Notes under the pieces: model-generated
The model's database searches: none
What the model was told of the DNA's origin: nothing
The model's input: the letters and a program-made list of their open reading frames with translations, nothing else
Origin: Kribbella antiqua
GTDB taxonomy: Bacteria > Actinomycetota > Actinomycetes > Propionibacteriales > Kribbellaceae
Length of the DNA: 64,000 nt
Assembly (NCBI RefSeq): GCF_004345665.1
Contig: NZ_SLWR01000006.1
Span: forward strand, 151,677-215,676
Reading direction: 5' to 3'
Shown here: piece by piece, positions 17,197 through 25,987 of the stretch
Layout of the letters: each line of letters starts with the position of its first letter
Numbering within the stretch: the stretch's first letter is position 1
Translations under genes and position numbers: made by a program

Positions 17197-18273
17197 GTGA
17201 ACGATCAAAAACTGCGGGTCGGAGTGGTCGGACTGGGCTTCGCCGGGCGGACGGCGCTGGAGGCCTTCTCCGAGTTGCCGGACGTCGAGGTGGTGGCGCT
17301 GGCCGGCCTGGAGAAGGACGTGCTGACCAGCCTCGGCGAGAAGCACGCAATCCCGCACCTGTACGAGAAGTGGGAAGACCTGCTCGAGACCGACGGCCTG
17401 GAAGCGGTCAGCATCGGCACGCCGACGCAGCTGCACGCCCCGATCGCCCTGAAGGCGCTGGAGAAGGGCCTGCACGTGCTGTGCGAGAAGCCGCTGGCCC
17501 GCACGGTCGCCGAGGGCACGGCGATGGTCGAGGCCTCGAAGAAGGCCGGCAAGGTGCTGAAGGTCATCTTCAACCACCGTGAGCGCGGCGACGTCGCGGC
17601 GCTGAAGCACCAGATCGACGAGGGCCAGCTGGGCCGGATCTACTACGCGAAGGCGCACTGGATGCGCCGCAACGGCATCCCCGGCATGGGCGGCTGGTTC
17701 ACCAACCGCGAGCTGTCCGGCGGCGGCCCGCTGATCGACCTCGGCGTCCACATCCTCGACCTCGCCCTGCACCTGCTGGGCGAGCCCAGCGTCTCCACGG
17801 TCAGCGCGAACACCTTCGCCGAGCTCGGCCCGCGCGGGCGGGGCAGCAACGTGCCGAACGCGAACACGCTCGGCTCGGCCTTCGAGGTGGAGGACCTGGC
17901 GACGGCGTACCTGCGGCTCGAGGGCGGTGGCGCGCTGCAGCTGGAGACGAGCTGGGCGACGTACCGGGCGCCCGGTGACAACTTCGGCATCGAGCTGTTC
18001 GGCACCGAGGGCGGCGCCAAGATCGAGGTGCAGAACTACACCACCGTCGACACGCTGCGCATCTTCACCGACGTCGGCGGCGTACCGGCCGAGGTGAAGC
18101 CCGCGACCGGTGCCGGGCTCGGCCACCGGGCCGTCGTCCAGGAGTTCGTCAAGATCGTGCAGAGCGGCGACTGGGCCGCGCACAACGGGTCCGAGGCGCT
18201 GCTGCGGACCGAAGTCATCGACGCCTGCTACGCCTCGGCGAAGGCGGGACGAGAGGTTGTACTCAATGGCTGA
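17197..18273 (+). CDS. Gfo/Idh/MocA family oxidoreductase
   Basis: A 358-aa sugar-type dehydrogenase. The N-terminal Rossmann fold has VGVVGLGFAGRTA (residues 7-19) and the family CEKPLA motif follows, carrying the catalytic-region lysine. The C-terminal alpha/beta domain (GGGPLIDLGVHILDLALHLLG) includes the conserved D/H pair. GTG 17197 fits the Rossmann start. It overlaps the thuA-like gene by eight bases, so the two are coupled. Gfo/Idh-ThuA pairs typically oxidise disaccharides or inositols to keto-sugars. The pair sits inside the otherwise conserved mannose block. Confidence 0.92.
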   Translation: MNDQKLRVGVVGLGFAGRTALEAFSELPDVEVVALAGLEKDVLTSLGEKHAIPHLYEKWEDLLETDGLEAVSIGTPTQLHAPIALKALEKGLHVLCEKPLARTVAEGTAMVEASKKAGKVLKVIFNHRERGDVAALKHQIDEGQLGRIYYAKAHWMRRNGIPGMGGWFTNRELSGGGPLIDLGVHILDLALHLLGEPSVSTVSANTFAELGPRGRGSNVPNANTLGSAFEVEDLATAYLRLEGGGALQLETSWATYRAPGDNFGIELFGTEGGAKIEVQNYTTVDTLRIFTDVGGVPAEVKPATGAGLGHRAVVQEFVKIVQSGDWAAHNGSEALLRTEVIDACYASAKAGREVVLNG

Positions 18274-19009
18274 TCCGATTCGCGTCACGGTGTGGGGCGA
18301 GAACGTGCACGACCAGCGCGACGCCTCGGTGCAGAAGGTGTATCCGGACACCATGCACGAGACGATCGCGGCCGCGGTGCGGGCCAAGCTCGGCGAGAAA
18401 GTGGTCGTCCGTACGGCGTGGTTGCAGCAGCCCGAGCACGGCCTGACCGACGAGGTCCTGGCGGAGACCGACGTGCTCACCTGGTGGGGTCACGCGGCGC
18501 ACGGCGACGTGGACGACGCGGTGGTCGAGCGGGTGCAGCGGCACGTGCTGTCCGGGATGGGCCTGATCGCGCTGCACTCGGCGCACTTCAGCAAGATCTT
18601 CATCCGGCTGATGGGCACCACCTGCTCGCTCGACTGGCGCTCCGACAACGACCGGGAGCTGCTCTGGACCGTCGCGGCCGGGCACCCGATCGCCCAGGGC
18701 GTCCCGCATCCGCTGGTGATCGAGCGCGAGGAGATGTACGGCGAGCTGTTCGACATCCCGCAGCCGGACGAGCTGGTGTTCGTCAGCTCGTTCTCCGGCG
18801 GCGAGGTGTTCCGGTCGGGCTGCTGCTACCGCCGCGGCCAGGGCCGGGTTTTCTACTTCCGCCCGGGCGACCAGGAGTACCCGACCTACCACCAGCCGGA
18901 GATCCAGCAGATCATCTCCAACGCGGTCCGCTGGGCGGCTCCGACCAGCCCTCGCCAGCTGCCGGAGGTTCACCACCGCAAGGACACGGGCTGGTTCGAG
19001 ACAGCCTGA
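18266..19009 (+). CDS. ThuA domain-containing protein
   Basis: 247 aa with a glutamine-amidotransferase-like ThuA fold: VTVWGENVHDQRD at the start, DVLTWWGHAAHGDVDD, and the MGLIALHSAHFSK block with its nucleophile-position region. It ends with FYFRPGDQEYPTYHQPEI. Trehalose-utilisation ThuA proteins act with ThuB (Gfo/Idh type) in 3-ketosugar metabolism. The pairing here with a Gfo/Idh gene and the eight-base overlap support that role. The start ATG 18266 has GAGAGG upstream. The exact substrate is unknown. Confidence 0.9.
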   Translation: MADPIRVTVWGENVHDQRDASVQKVYPDTMHETIAAAVRAKLGEKVVVRTAWLQQPEHGLTDEVLAETDVLTWWGHAAHGDVDDAVVERVQRHVLSGMGLIALHSAHFSKIFIRLMGTTCSLDWRSDNDRELLWTVAAGHPIAQGVPHPLVIEREEMYGELFDIPQPDELVFVSSFSGGEVFRSGCCYRRGQGRVFYFRPGDQEYPTYHQPEIQQIISNAVRWAAPTSPRQLPEVHHRKDTGWFETA

Positions 19010-19046
19010 AATAGAGCTGCCACCCCGGGCCGGATAGGGTCCACGC

Positions 19047-20435
19047 ATGGTTGACGTTGCTGCGATCTTCAAGGCGTACGACGTGCGCGGGGTCGTCCCG
19101 GACGAGCTGGACGAGTCGGTGGCGCGGGCGACCGGGGCCGCGTTCGTCGAGGTCCTGGACGTCCTGGCGGCTCCGGGGGCGGTTGTGGTCGGCTACGACA
19201 TGCGGCCGTCCAGCCCTGGTCTGGCGGCCGCGTTCGCCGACGGGGTCACCAGCACCGGTGCCGACGTGATCGACATCGGCCTGGCCTCCACCGACCAGCT
19301 GTATTTCGCCTCCGGCCGGCTCCAGCTGCCCGGCGCGATGTTCACCGCGAGCCACAACCCGGCGAAGTACAACGGCATCAAGCTGTGCCGCGCGGGTGCC
19401 GCACCGGTCGGGTCGGAGTCGGGGCTGCGCGACATCGCCGACCTGGTCGCCAAGGCGCTGGCCGAGGGTTCCTTGCCGTCGGTCGCCGTACCGGGCCATG
19501 TGCGACGCAAGGACCTGCTGACCGCGTACGCCGACCACCTGCACGACCTGGTCGACCTCAGCGGCAGCCGCCCGCTCAAGGTCGTCGTCGACGCCGGCAA
19601 CGGCATGGGCGGGCACACTGTGCCGGCCGTGTTCGCCAGCGGACCGATCGAGATCATCCCGCTGTATTTCGAGCTGGACGGGAACTTCCCGAACCACGAG
19701 GCGAACCCGCTGGACCCGAAGAACCTGGTCGACCTGCAGGCCAAGGTCCGCGAGCTGGGCGCCGACCTGGGCCTGGCGTTCGACGGTGACGCGGACCGCT
19801 GCTTCGTGGTGGACGAGAAGGGCGACCCGATCTCCCCGAGTGCCGTCACCGGCGCGGTCGCCGTACGGGAGCTGGCCAAGCACCCGGGCTCCGCCGTCAT
19901 CCACAACCTGATCACCTCGAAGGCCGTGCCCGAGCTGATCGCCGAACACGGCGGTACGGCGGTCCGGGCCCGGGTCGGGCATTCCTACATCAAGCAGAAG
20001 ATGGCCGAGACCGACGCCGTGTTCGGCGGCGAGCACTCGGCGCACTACTACTTCCGGGACTTCTGGCGGGCCGACACTGGCATGCTGGCAGCACTGCACG
20101 TGCTGGCGGCGCTCGGTGAGCAGGACAAGCCCGCCAGCGAGCTGTTCGCCGCGTACGAGCGCTATGTCGCATCCGGCGAGCTGAACAACAAGGTCGACGA
20201 CGCCGCGGCCACGGTCGCGGCGATCGAAGACACCTACGGCGACCGGGACGGCATTACCGTTGACCATCTGGACGGTCTGACCGTGTCGGCGGGACAGTGG
20301 TGGTTCAACGTCCGCGCGTCGAACACGGAGCCGCTGCTGCGGCTGAACGTGGAGGCGGAGGACCGGGCCACGATGGAACGTGTCCGTGATGAAGTACTGG
20401 CCCTGATCACCGGCGCATCGGTGGAGGAGAACTGA
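19047..20435 (+). CDS. manB: Phosphomannomutase/phosphoglucomutase
   Basis: A 462-aa alpha-D-phosphohexomutase interconverting mannose-6-phosphate and mannose-1-phosphate, supplying manC. TASHNPAKYNG at residues 100-110 contains the phosphorylated Ser102. The metal loop FDGDADRC is near residue 249 and the sugar-binding loop GEHSAHYYF follows. The C-terminal phosphate loop RASNTEPLLRL is intact. Length is normal. It leads a tight run: the Trm112 gene begins right after its stop, then the SIS gene and manA, as in Rv3257c-Rv3255c. The start has no strong ribosome site but aligns with the family. Confidence 0.95.
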   Translation: MVDVAAIFKAYDVRGVVPDELDESVARATGAAFVEVLDVLAAPGAVVVGYDMRPSSPGLAAAFADGVTSTGADVIDIGLASTDQLYFASGRLQLPGAMFTASHNPAKYNGIKLCRAGAAPVGSESGLRDIADLVAKALAEGSLPSVAVPGHVRRKDLLTAYADHLHDLVDLSGSRPLKVVVDAGNGMGGHTVPAVFASGPIEIIPLYFELDGNFPNHEANPLDPKNLVDLQAKVRELGADLGLAFDGDADRCFVVDEKGDPISPSAVTGAVAVRELAKHPGSAVIHNLITSKAVPELIAEHGGTAVRARVGHSYIKQKMAETDAVFGGEHSAHYYFRDFWRADTGMLAALHVLAALGEQDKPASELFAAYERYVASGELNNKVDDAAATVAAIEDTYGDRDGITVDHLDGLTVSAGQWWFNVRASNTEPLLRLNVEAEDRATMERVRDEVLALITGASVEEN

Positions 20436-20636
20436 ATGGCAGTCAATCTGGACCCGGATCTGCTGAGCATCCTGGTCTGCCCCAAGTGCCGCTCGGAGTT
20501 CCGGGTGGACGACGAGGCGAGCGAGCTGGTCTGTACGAACGGCGCCTGTGCGCTGGCCTACCCGGTCCGGGACGACATCCCGGTCCTGCTGATCGACGAA
20601 GCCCGGGACACCCGGCAAGAGGTCGCTGAGGGCTGA
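20436..20636 (+). CDS. Trm112 family zinc-ribbon protein
   Basis: A 66-aa protein. Cys pairs C15-C18 (CPKC) and C33-C38 (CTNGAC) form the zinc ribbon, and [12 protein letters not shown] is the family ending. Trm112/UPF0434 proteins act as small adaptors for methyltransferases and are often found in sugar-nucleotide operons in actinobacteria. It directly abuts manB and overlaps the next gene's ATG by one base, so it is made with the mannose enzymes. Confidence 0.92.
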   Translation: MAVNLDPDLLSILVCPKCRSEFRVDDEASELVCTNGACALAYPVRDDIPVLLIDEARDTRQEVAEG

Positions 20637-21712
20637 TGAGCGTCTTCGACGACACCCGGCTGGACGATCCGGCCGCCCTGGAGGCGAGCGACAACCTGCT
20701 TCGCCGCCTCGCGAGTGCGGGCGCCCGGGTCCGTGCCGAGCTCGAAGCGGCCGAAGAGGCGCTGGCCAAGCTGGATTCCGACGGCTTCCGGCCGCGCGCC
20801 ATCGTCGCGGCCGGCCGGGACGCGCGTCTGGTCCGGGCCGTGCTGGAACCGGTCTGCCCGGTGCCGTTCGTCGCGTGGCCCGGTCCGGGCCTGCCGGGCT
20901 GGACCGGTCCGCTGGACCTGGTCATCGTGCTGGGCGGCGCCACCGACGACTCCGACGCGATCTCTGCCGCAGGAGAGGCAGTACGGCGTGGATGCGGGCT
21001 CATGGTGGCCACGCCGGAGGACTCACCGGTGGCACAGGCGTCGGCCGGCCTGCGGCACGCCGTCCGGCTGCCGTCCCAGTCCGACGACCAGATGGCGACG
21101 GCTGTCGCCGTACTGCAGGCTCTGCATCAGATGGAGCTTGGGCCGGTCGTGGACGGCAAGGCAGTCGCGTCGATGCTGGACGATGTCGCGATCGAGTGCT
21201 CGCCCAACAACGACGTTGCGTCCAACCCGGCGAAGGACCTGGCCCTGATGCTGGCGGACGCGTTGCCGCTGGTGTGGGGTGGCTCCGTCCTCGCTGCACG
21301 GGCTGCACGCCGTGTGGTGGAGGCTCTGCGCCTGGCCAGCGGTCGTCCGGCCCTGGCTGCCGACGCCGGGCACCTGCTGCCTGTGCTGAACCAGCCGCCG
21401 CGTGATCTCTTCGCCGACCCCTTCGACAAGCCGGAGGAGCTGCGGCCGGGGCTGGTCATCCTCGACGACGGTGTGGAGGATGCGGGTGTCGCCGAGCACC
21501 GCCGCAAGCTGGAGCAGAAGGCAGAGGGCCACGACGTCCGCGTGCACGTGGTCACCCAGGCCAACGGCACCGACTTCGCCCGCTACGCCGCTCTGACCCA
21601 GCACGGCCGCTACGCCGCGGCGTACCTGGGCATCGGCCTGGGCCGCTACGGCACTCCGACCGACGAAGAGCTTGTCGAGCCAGGGAACCCGTCGGAGGAC
21701 CCAGCGTGGTAG
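20636..21712 (+). CDS. SIS-domain protein, phosphoglucose/phosphomannose isomerase-like (Rv3256c type)
   Basis: 358 aa with two degenerate SIS (sugar isomerase) halves. The first, around PRAIVAAGRDARLVRA and VIVLGGATDDSD, looks like a reduced phosphosugar-binding Rossmann fold. The second is near GSVLAARAARRVVEAL and VHVVTQANGTDFARYA. Bifunctional PGI/PMI enzymes carry Glu and His catalytic residues at the domain interface, but I cannot confirm them here. Its fixed place between Trm112 and manA in actinobacteria suggests a role in mannose-6-phosphate metabolism. Confidence 0.8.
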   Translation: MSVFDDTRLDDPAALEASDNLLRRLASAGARVRAELEAAEEALAKLDSDGFRPRAIVAAGRDARLVRAVLEPVCPVPFVAWPGPGLPGWTGPLDLVIVLGGATDDSDAISAAGEAVRRGCGLMVATPEDSPVAQASAGLRHAVRLPSQSDDQMATAVAVLQALHQMELGPVVDGKAVASMLDDVAIECSPNNDVASNPAKDLALMLADALPLVWGGSVLAARAARRVVEALRLASGRPALAADAGHLLPVLNQPPRDLFADPFDKPEELRPGLVILDDGVEDAGVAEHRRKLEQKAEGHDVRVHVVTQANGTDFARYAALTQHGRYAAAYLGIGLGRYGTPTDEELVEPGNPSEDPAW

Positions 21713-22860
21713 TGCGGCTCCAGAACACCATCCGGGACTACGCCTGGGGATCGCGGACCGCGCTCCCCGAGCTACTCGGACTGGAGCCGGACGGCACGCC
21801 GCAGGCCGAGCTGTGGATGGGCGCGCACGAGTCCGCGCCCTCCATGCTCCCGTCCGGAGACTCCCTGTACGACGTGGTGTCCGCCGGGCCGGCCGACGTA
21901 CTGGGCTCGGAAACCGCGGAGCGGTTCGACGGGCGGTTCCCGTTCCTGGCCAAACTGCTGGCGGCCGCGCAGCCGCTGTCGATCCAGGCGCATCCGTCCC
22001 GGGAGCAGGCGATCGACGGGTACGCGCGGGACGAGGCCGCCGGGATCCCGCGGGATGCCGGCGACCGGAACTACAAGGACGCCTGGCCGAAGCCGGAGAT
22101 CCTGATCGCGCTGGAGCCGTTCGACGCACTGGTCGGTTTCCGGCCGCTGCACAGCACCGTGGCGCTGCTGGACGCACTGGCTCCCGAGGGCTTCGACGAG
22201 TGCACCGACCTGCTTCGCAACGGCAAGCTCCAGGACGTCTTCACGCAGATCATGAGCAACGACCGGGACACCATCCGCCCGCTGGTCGCCGCTCTAGGCG
22301 AGGCCTGTGCGCAGTACTCCGGTGCGGCGTTCGAGCTGGAGCGGGAGACGCTGGCGAAGCTGTGTGCGGACTTCCCGGACGACCCCGGCGTACTGGCGGC
22401 GTTGCTGTTGAACCGGGTCCGGCTGGAGCGGTTCGAGGCGGTGTATCTGCCGGCTGGGAACGTGCATGCCTATTTGCACGGCCTCGGGTTCGAGGTGATG
22501 GCGAACTCGGACAACGTGTTGCGCGGCGGGCTGACCAGCAAGCACATCGACGTACCGGAACTGGTCTCGGTGATCGACTTCGAGCCGCTCGCGAATCCGG
22601 TGCTGACGGCAACGGATCTCGGCGACGGCATCGCCTCGTACGAGACCGGGTGTGAGTACTTCGCCATTCGCCGGGTGCAGCTGGACGACGACGAGCGGAC
22701 CGTCGACGGGATCGGGCCGCGGATCATCTGCTGCGTGGACGGTCTGGTCGAAGCCGGTGATGTGATGTTGTCCGCCGGTCAATCGGCGTTCGCTGCAGGA
22801 CCCGAAGGACCCTGTAGCCTGCGTGGTTCCGGCACGGCGTTCGTCGTGTCCGCGCGCTGA
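21706..22860 (+). CDS. manA: Mannose-6-phosphate isomerase, class I
   Basis: A 384-aa type I phosphomannose isomerase linking fructose-6-phosphate to mannose-6-phosphate. Zinc ligands are in QAHPSREQA (Gln and His), the downstream Glu in NYKDAWPKPE, and the His of GNVHAYLHG. The substrate block EVMANSDNVLRGGLTSKHID is complete. It overlaps the upstream gene by seven bases. With manB here and manC at 5.5 kb, the window encodes the full route from fructose-6-phosphate to GDP-mannose. The GTG start lies inside the preceding gene. Confidence 0.95.
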   Translation: MVVRLQNTIRDYAWGSRTALPELLGLEPDGTPQAELWMGAHESAPSMLPSGDSLYDVVSAGPADVLGSETAERFDGRFPFLAKLLAAAQPLSIQAHPSREQAIDGYARDEAAGIPRDAGDRNYKDAWPKPEILIALEPFDALVGFRPLHSTVALLDALAPEGFDECTDLLRNGKLQDVFTQIMSNDRDTIRPLVAALGEACAQYSGAAFELERETLAKLCADFPDDPGVLAALLLNRVRLERFEAVYLPAGNVHAYLHGLGFEVMANSDNVLRGGLTSKHIDVPELVSVIDFEPLANPVLTATDLGDGIASYETGCEYFAIRRVQLDDDERTVDGIGPRIICCVDGLVEAGDVMLSAGQSAFAAGPEGPCSLRGSGTAFVVSAR

Positions 22861-22890
22861 TCAGAGAATTTCACGGAGGACCTGAACAAC

Positions 22891-23850
22891 ATGGCTGGTG
22901 GCGGAACCAAGGCCGTCGTCGCGGCACTGCTGGCGAACACCGGGATCGCGGTCACCAAGTTCGCCGCCTGGGGACTGACCCAGTCGGCCTCGATGCTCGC
23001 CGAGGCGATCCACTCGGTCGCCGACGCCGGCAACCAGGTACTGCTCCTGGTCGGCGGCAAGCGGGCCCAGCGGGAGGCCGACGAACTGCACCAGTTCGGC
23101 TTCGGCCGGGAGCGGTACGTCTACTCGTTCATCGTGGCGATCGTGCTGTTCAGCGTCGGCGGCCTGTTCGCGCTGTACGAGGGCTGGCACAAGGTTCACG
23201 AACCGCACGCGATCGACCACTGGAAGTGGGTGCCGGTCGCGGTGCTGGTGGTCGCGATCGTGCTGGAGTCGCTGTCGTTCCGGACCGCGATCATCGAGGC
23301 GAACAAGCTGCGCGGGCACGTCGGCTGGACCCGGTTCATCCGCAACGCCCGGGCGCCGGAGCTGCCGGTCATCCTGCTGGAGGACTTCGCCGCGCTCACT
23401 GGTCTGGTGCTCGCGCTGATCGGCGTCGTACTGACGCTTGCCACTGGCAACGGTGTGTTCGACGGCCTGGGTTCGATGGCGATCGGCGCGCTGCTGGTCT
23501 GCGTCGCGATCTTCCTGGCGATCGAGATGAAGTCGCTGCTGCTGGGCGAGTCCGCGACCCGCGAGGCCCAGCAGCGGATCGTCGCAGCGATCGAGAACAC
23601 CCCGGGCGTGCAGCGGCTGATCCATATCAAGACCCTGCATCTGGGCCCGGAGGAGGTCTTGGTCGCCGCCAAGGTCGGCGTCGAGCCCACCTCCGACGCG
23701 TCGGTGGTGGCCGAAACCATCAACGCCGCCGAACGGGCCGTCCGCGAAGCCGAGCCGATGTCCGTCCACGTCTACCTCGAGCCGGACATCTACCTCGAGA
23801 ACTACACCCCCGCCGAGCGCCCGCCCGTCCCCGAAGCCCCCTCCCACTGA
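22891..23850 (+). CDS. Cation diffusion facilitator transporter
   Basis: A 319-aa CDF exporter for divalent metals (Zn, Fe or Co type). Six helices are expected, and four or five strong ones are visible. Helix 2 carries AEAIHSVADAGNQ, whose HxxxD pair is half of the metal site. The partner residues in helix 5 are not the usual HxxxD (FAALTGLVLALIG). A cytosolic C-terminal domain (about 205-300) ends PMSVHVYLEPD. It begins 30 bases after manA with GGAGG upstream. Its transcript ends at the 84-bp palindromic element. Confidence 0.92.
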   Translation: MAGGGTKAVVAALLANTGIAVTKFAAWGLTQSASMLAEAIHSVADAGNQVLLLVGGKRAQREADELHQFGFGRERYVYSFIVAIVLFSVGGLFALYEGWHKVHEPHAIDHWKWVPVAVLVVAIVLESLSFRTAIIEANKLRGHVGWTRFIRNARAPELPVILLEDFAALTGLVLALIGVVLTLATGNGVFDGLGSMAIGALLVCVAIFLAIEMKSLLLGESATREAQQRIVAAIENTPGVQRLIHIKTLHLGPEEVLVAAKVGVEPTSDASVVAETINAAERAVREAEPMSVHVYLEPDIYLENYTPAERPPVPEAPSH

Positions 23851-23859
23851 CCCCCGACG

Positions 23860-23943
23860 TTTGGTGGGTTCACCCACCAACTTGTGGGTTCGCCCCCTGC
23901 ATACGGCGGGGGAACCCACCATTTGACTGGTTAACCCATCAAA
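23860..23943. repeat. 84-bp palindromic intergenic element, copy 1
   Basis: It has outer arms TTTGGTGGGTT and AACCCATCAAA, and an inner stem GTGGGTTC/GAACCCAC with C5/G5 around a TGCATACGGC loop. It sits ten bases after the CDF stop, between convergent genes. It is clearly related to the reverse complement of the element at 33270-33353 and has the same 84-bp length. It probably ends transcription from both sides. The repeat nature suggests a mobilised REP- or MITE-like unit. Confidence 0.85.
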
Positions 23944-23998
23944 CGCGGCGATCAACGGTGACGCCTGGGTGACTGCGATGGTCAGCTGCGGGGTGGGG

Positions 23999-24358
23999 TC
24001 AGCGGGGGCGTGGGGGCAGGACGCCGGAGCGGCCTAGCCAGCGGAGGGCTCGGTCGCGGTCGATCTGGGACTGGGTGGGTGGCGCGCTGAGGCGTCCGGT
24101 GCGATAGCCGAGGTTGCGGATGTCCGCGGCGACCGACGGCTCGGCCAGGGCCCGGAGTGCGAACGCCAGCGCGGCCGGTGTCACGTCGTACCGGTGCTCG
24201 AGGTCCAGGGCGAGCTTGACCGCGGCCAGGTCGCGTTCGTCGTACGTGCGTTGTGCGTTGTGCCCGCCCCGCGACCGCGGCAGCAGGCCGAGGGTCTCGC
24301 GGTAGCGCAGCATCCGCGGGGTGGTGCCCAGCCGGCGGGCGGCCTCAGTGATGCGCAT
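23999..24358 (-). CDS. MerR family transcriptional regulator
   Basis: A 119-aa protein with the MerR winged HTH (MRITEAARRLGTTPRMLRYRETLGLL, then the wing GHNAQRTYDERDLAAV). It has a short helical dimerisation segment and no sizeable effector domain. The usual second Tyr of RYYE is Arg. A 7-bp inverted repeat lies ten bases before the start, between this gene and sahH, so it may control itself and possibly sahH. Effector unknown. Confidence 0.88.
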   Translation of the reverse strand: MRITEAARRLGTTPRMLRYRETLGLLPRSRGGHNAQRTYDERDLAAVKLALDLEHRYDVTPAALAFALRALAEPSVAADIRNLGYRTGRLSAPPTQSQIDRDRALRWLGRSGVLPPRPR

Positions 24359-24367
24359 ACGGACAAT

Positions 24368-24387
24368 CTTGACATTTCGGTGTCAAG
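24368..24387. promoter_or_regulatory. MerR-type operator between merR-like gene and sahH
   Basis: CTTGACA (24368-24374) and TGTCAAG (24381-24387) form a perfect dyad with a six-base spacer. TTGACA is also a -35-like hexamer. It lies immediately upstream of the MerR gene and about 100 bases before sahH. Binding is inferred from the position. Confidence 0.65.
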
Positions 24388-24489
24388 AACGCCTACCGCC
24401 GTCCCCGCGCACCCTCGGTCACCGCTAGGGTCTTTCCCCTGGGCGGCCGACGGTCGCAGGAACCGACCTTCAGGGGAGCGGAAACAGTA

Positions 24490-25926
24490 ATGTCGTTCGA
24501 CTACAAGGTGGCCGATCTCGGCCTGGCCGACTTCGGCCGCAAGGAGATCCGGCTGGCCGAGCACGAGATGCCCGGCCTGATGGCGATGCGCAAGCAGCAC
24601 GGCGACAGCAAGCCGCTGGCCGGCGCGCGGATCATGGGCTCGCTGCACATGACGATCCAGACCGCGGTGCTGATCGAGACGCTGACCGCGCTCGGTGCCG
24701 AGGTGCGCTGGGTCTCGTGCAACATCTTCTCCACCCAGGACCACGCCGCGGCCGCGGTCGTCGTCGGCCCGCAGGGCACCGCTGACGCCCCCGCCGGTGT
24801 GCCCGTCTTCGCCTGGAAGGGCGAGACGCTGGAGGAGTACTGGTGGTGCACCGAGCAGGCGCTGAAGTGGCCCGGCGGTGAGGGCCCGAACATGATCCTC
24901 GACGACGGTGGTGACGCCACCATGCTCGTCCACAAGGGCACCGAGTTCGAGAAGGCCGGCACCGTACCGGACCCGTCGACCGCGGACTCCGAGGAGTACG
25001 CCGTCGTCCTGAAGCTGCTGACCCGCACCGTGGCCGAAGATCCGCAGCTGTGGACGACGATCGGTCAGGGCATCAAGGGCGTGACCGAGGAGACCACCAC
25101 CGGCGTGCACCGGCTGTACGAGATGCACAAGGCCGGCGCGCTGCTGTTCCCGGCGATCAACGTGAACGACTCGGTGACCAAGTCGAAGTTCGACAACAAG
25201 TACGGCTGCCGGCACTCGCTGATCGACGGCATCAACCGGGCCACCGACGTACTGATCGGCGGCAAGGTCGCGGTCGTCTGTGGGTACGGCGACGTCGGCA
25301 AGGGCTGCGCCGAGTCGCTCCGCGGCCAGGGCGCCCGGGTGATCGTCACCGAGATCGACCCGATCTGCGCGCTGCAGGCGGCGATGGACGGCTACCAGGT
25401 CACCACGCTGGACGACGTGGTCGGCATCGCCGACATCTTCGTCACCACCACCGGCAACAAGGACGTCATCACCGCCGACCACATGGCGGCGATGAAGCAC
25501 CAGGCGATCGTCGGCAACATCGGTCACTTCGACAACGAGATCGACATGGCCGGCCTGTACAAGGTGCCGGGGATCGAGCGGGTCAACATCAAGCCGCAGG
25601 TCGACGAGTTCCGGTTCGCCGACGGCCACACCGTGATCATCCTGTCCGAGGGCCGGCTGCTGAACCTCGGCAACGCGACCGGTCACCCGTCGTTCGTGAT
25701 GTCGAACTCGTTCACCAACCAGGTGCTGGCGCAGATCGAGCTCTTCGTCAAGACGGCCGACTACCCGACCGACGTCTACGTGCTGCCGAAGCACCTGGAC
25801 GAGATGGTTGCCCGGCTGCACCTCGACGCGCTCGGCGTGAAGCTCACCGAGCTCACCAAGGAGCAGGCGAACTACCTCGGTATCCCGGTCGAGGGCCCGT
25901 ACAAGTCGGACCACTACCGCTACTGA
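24490..25926 (+). CDS. ahcY: Adenosylhomocysteinase (SAH hydrolase)
   Basis: 478 aa, the long bacterial form. It cleaves S-adenosylhomocysteine to adenosine and homocysteine in the methyl cycle. The NAD-binding Rossmann block [18 protein letters not shown] is near residue 260, and the [13 protein letters not shown] active-site lysine region precedes it. The HFDNEID and [14 protein letters not shown] segments are conserved, and the C-terminal KSDHYRY reaches the neighbour subunit's NAD site. A purine-rich GGGGAG precedes the ATG. The mycobacterial orthologue (Rv3248c) is in the same block, next to tmk and mtrA. No tmk is found here. A terminator follows. Confidence 0.96.
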   Translation: MSFDYKVADLGLADFGRKEIRLAEHEMPGLMAMRKQHGDSKPLAGARIMGSLHMTIQTAVLIETLTALGAEVRWVSCNIFSTQDHAAAAVVVGPQGTADAPAGVPVFAWKGETLEEYWWCTEQALKWPGGEGPNMILDDGGDATMLVHKGTEFEKAGTVPDPSTADSEEYAVVLKLLTRTVAEDPQLWTTIGQGIKGVTEETTTGVHRLYEMHKAGALLFPAINVNDSVTKSKFDNKYGCRHSLIDGINRATDVLIGGKVAVVCGYGDVGKGCAESLRGQGARVIVTEIDPICALQAAMDGYQVTTLDDVVGIADIFVTTTGNKDVITADHMAAMKHQAIVGNIGHFDNEIDMAGLYKVPGIERVNIKPQVDEFRFADGHTVIILSEGRLLNLGNATGHPSFVMSNSFTNQVLAQIELFVKTADYPTDVYVLPKHLDEMVARLHLDALGVKLTELTKEQANYLGIPVEGPYKSDHYRY

Positions 25927-25945
25927 GCACTTAAGAACGCAACAC

Positions 25946-25974
25946 AGGCGCCCTACCAGGTTGGTGGGGCGCCT
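25946..25974. terminator. Terminator between sahH and the RDD gene
   Basis: A 13-bp stem (25946-25958 with 25962-25974, one G-T pair) closes a three-base loop 19 bases after the sahH stop. It also serves the convergent RDD gene. Confidence 0.8.
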
Positions 25975-25987
25975 TGCTGTTGGTGGG

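Noticed and set aside
24390..24489. Possible SAH riboswitch upstream of sahH
   Set aside because: I looked for the conserved GAGGA-GCGCUGC and CAGGCUCG cores and found none.
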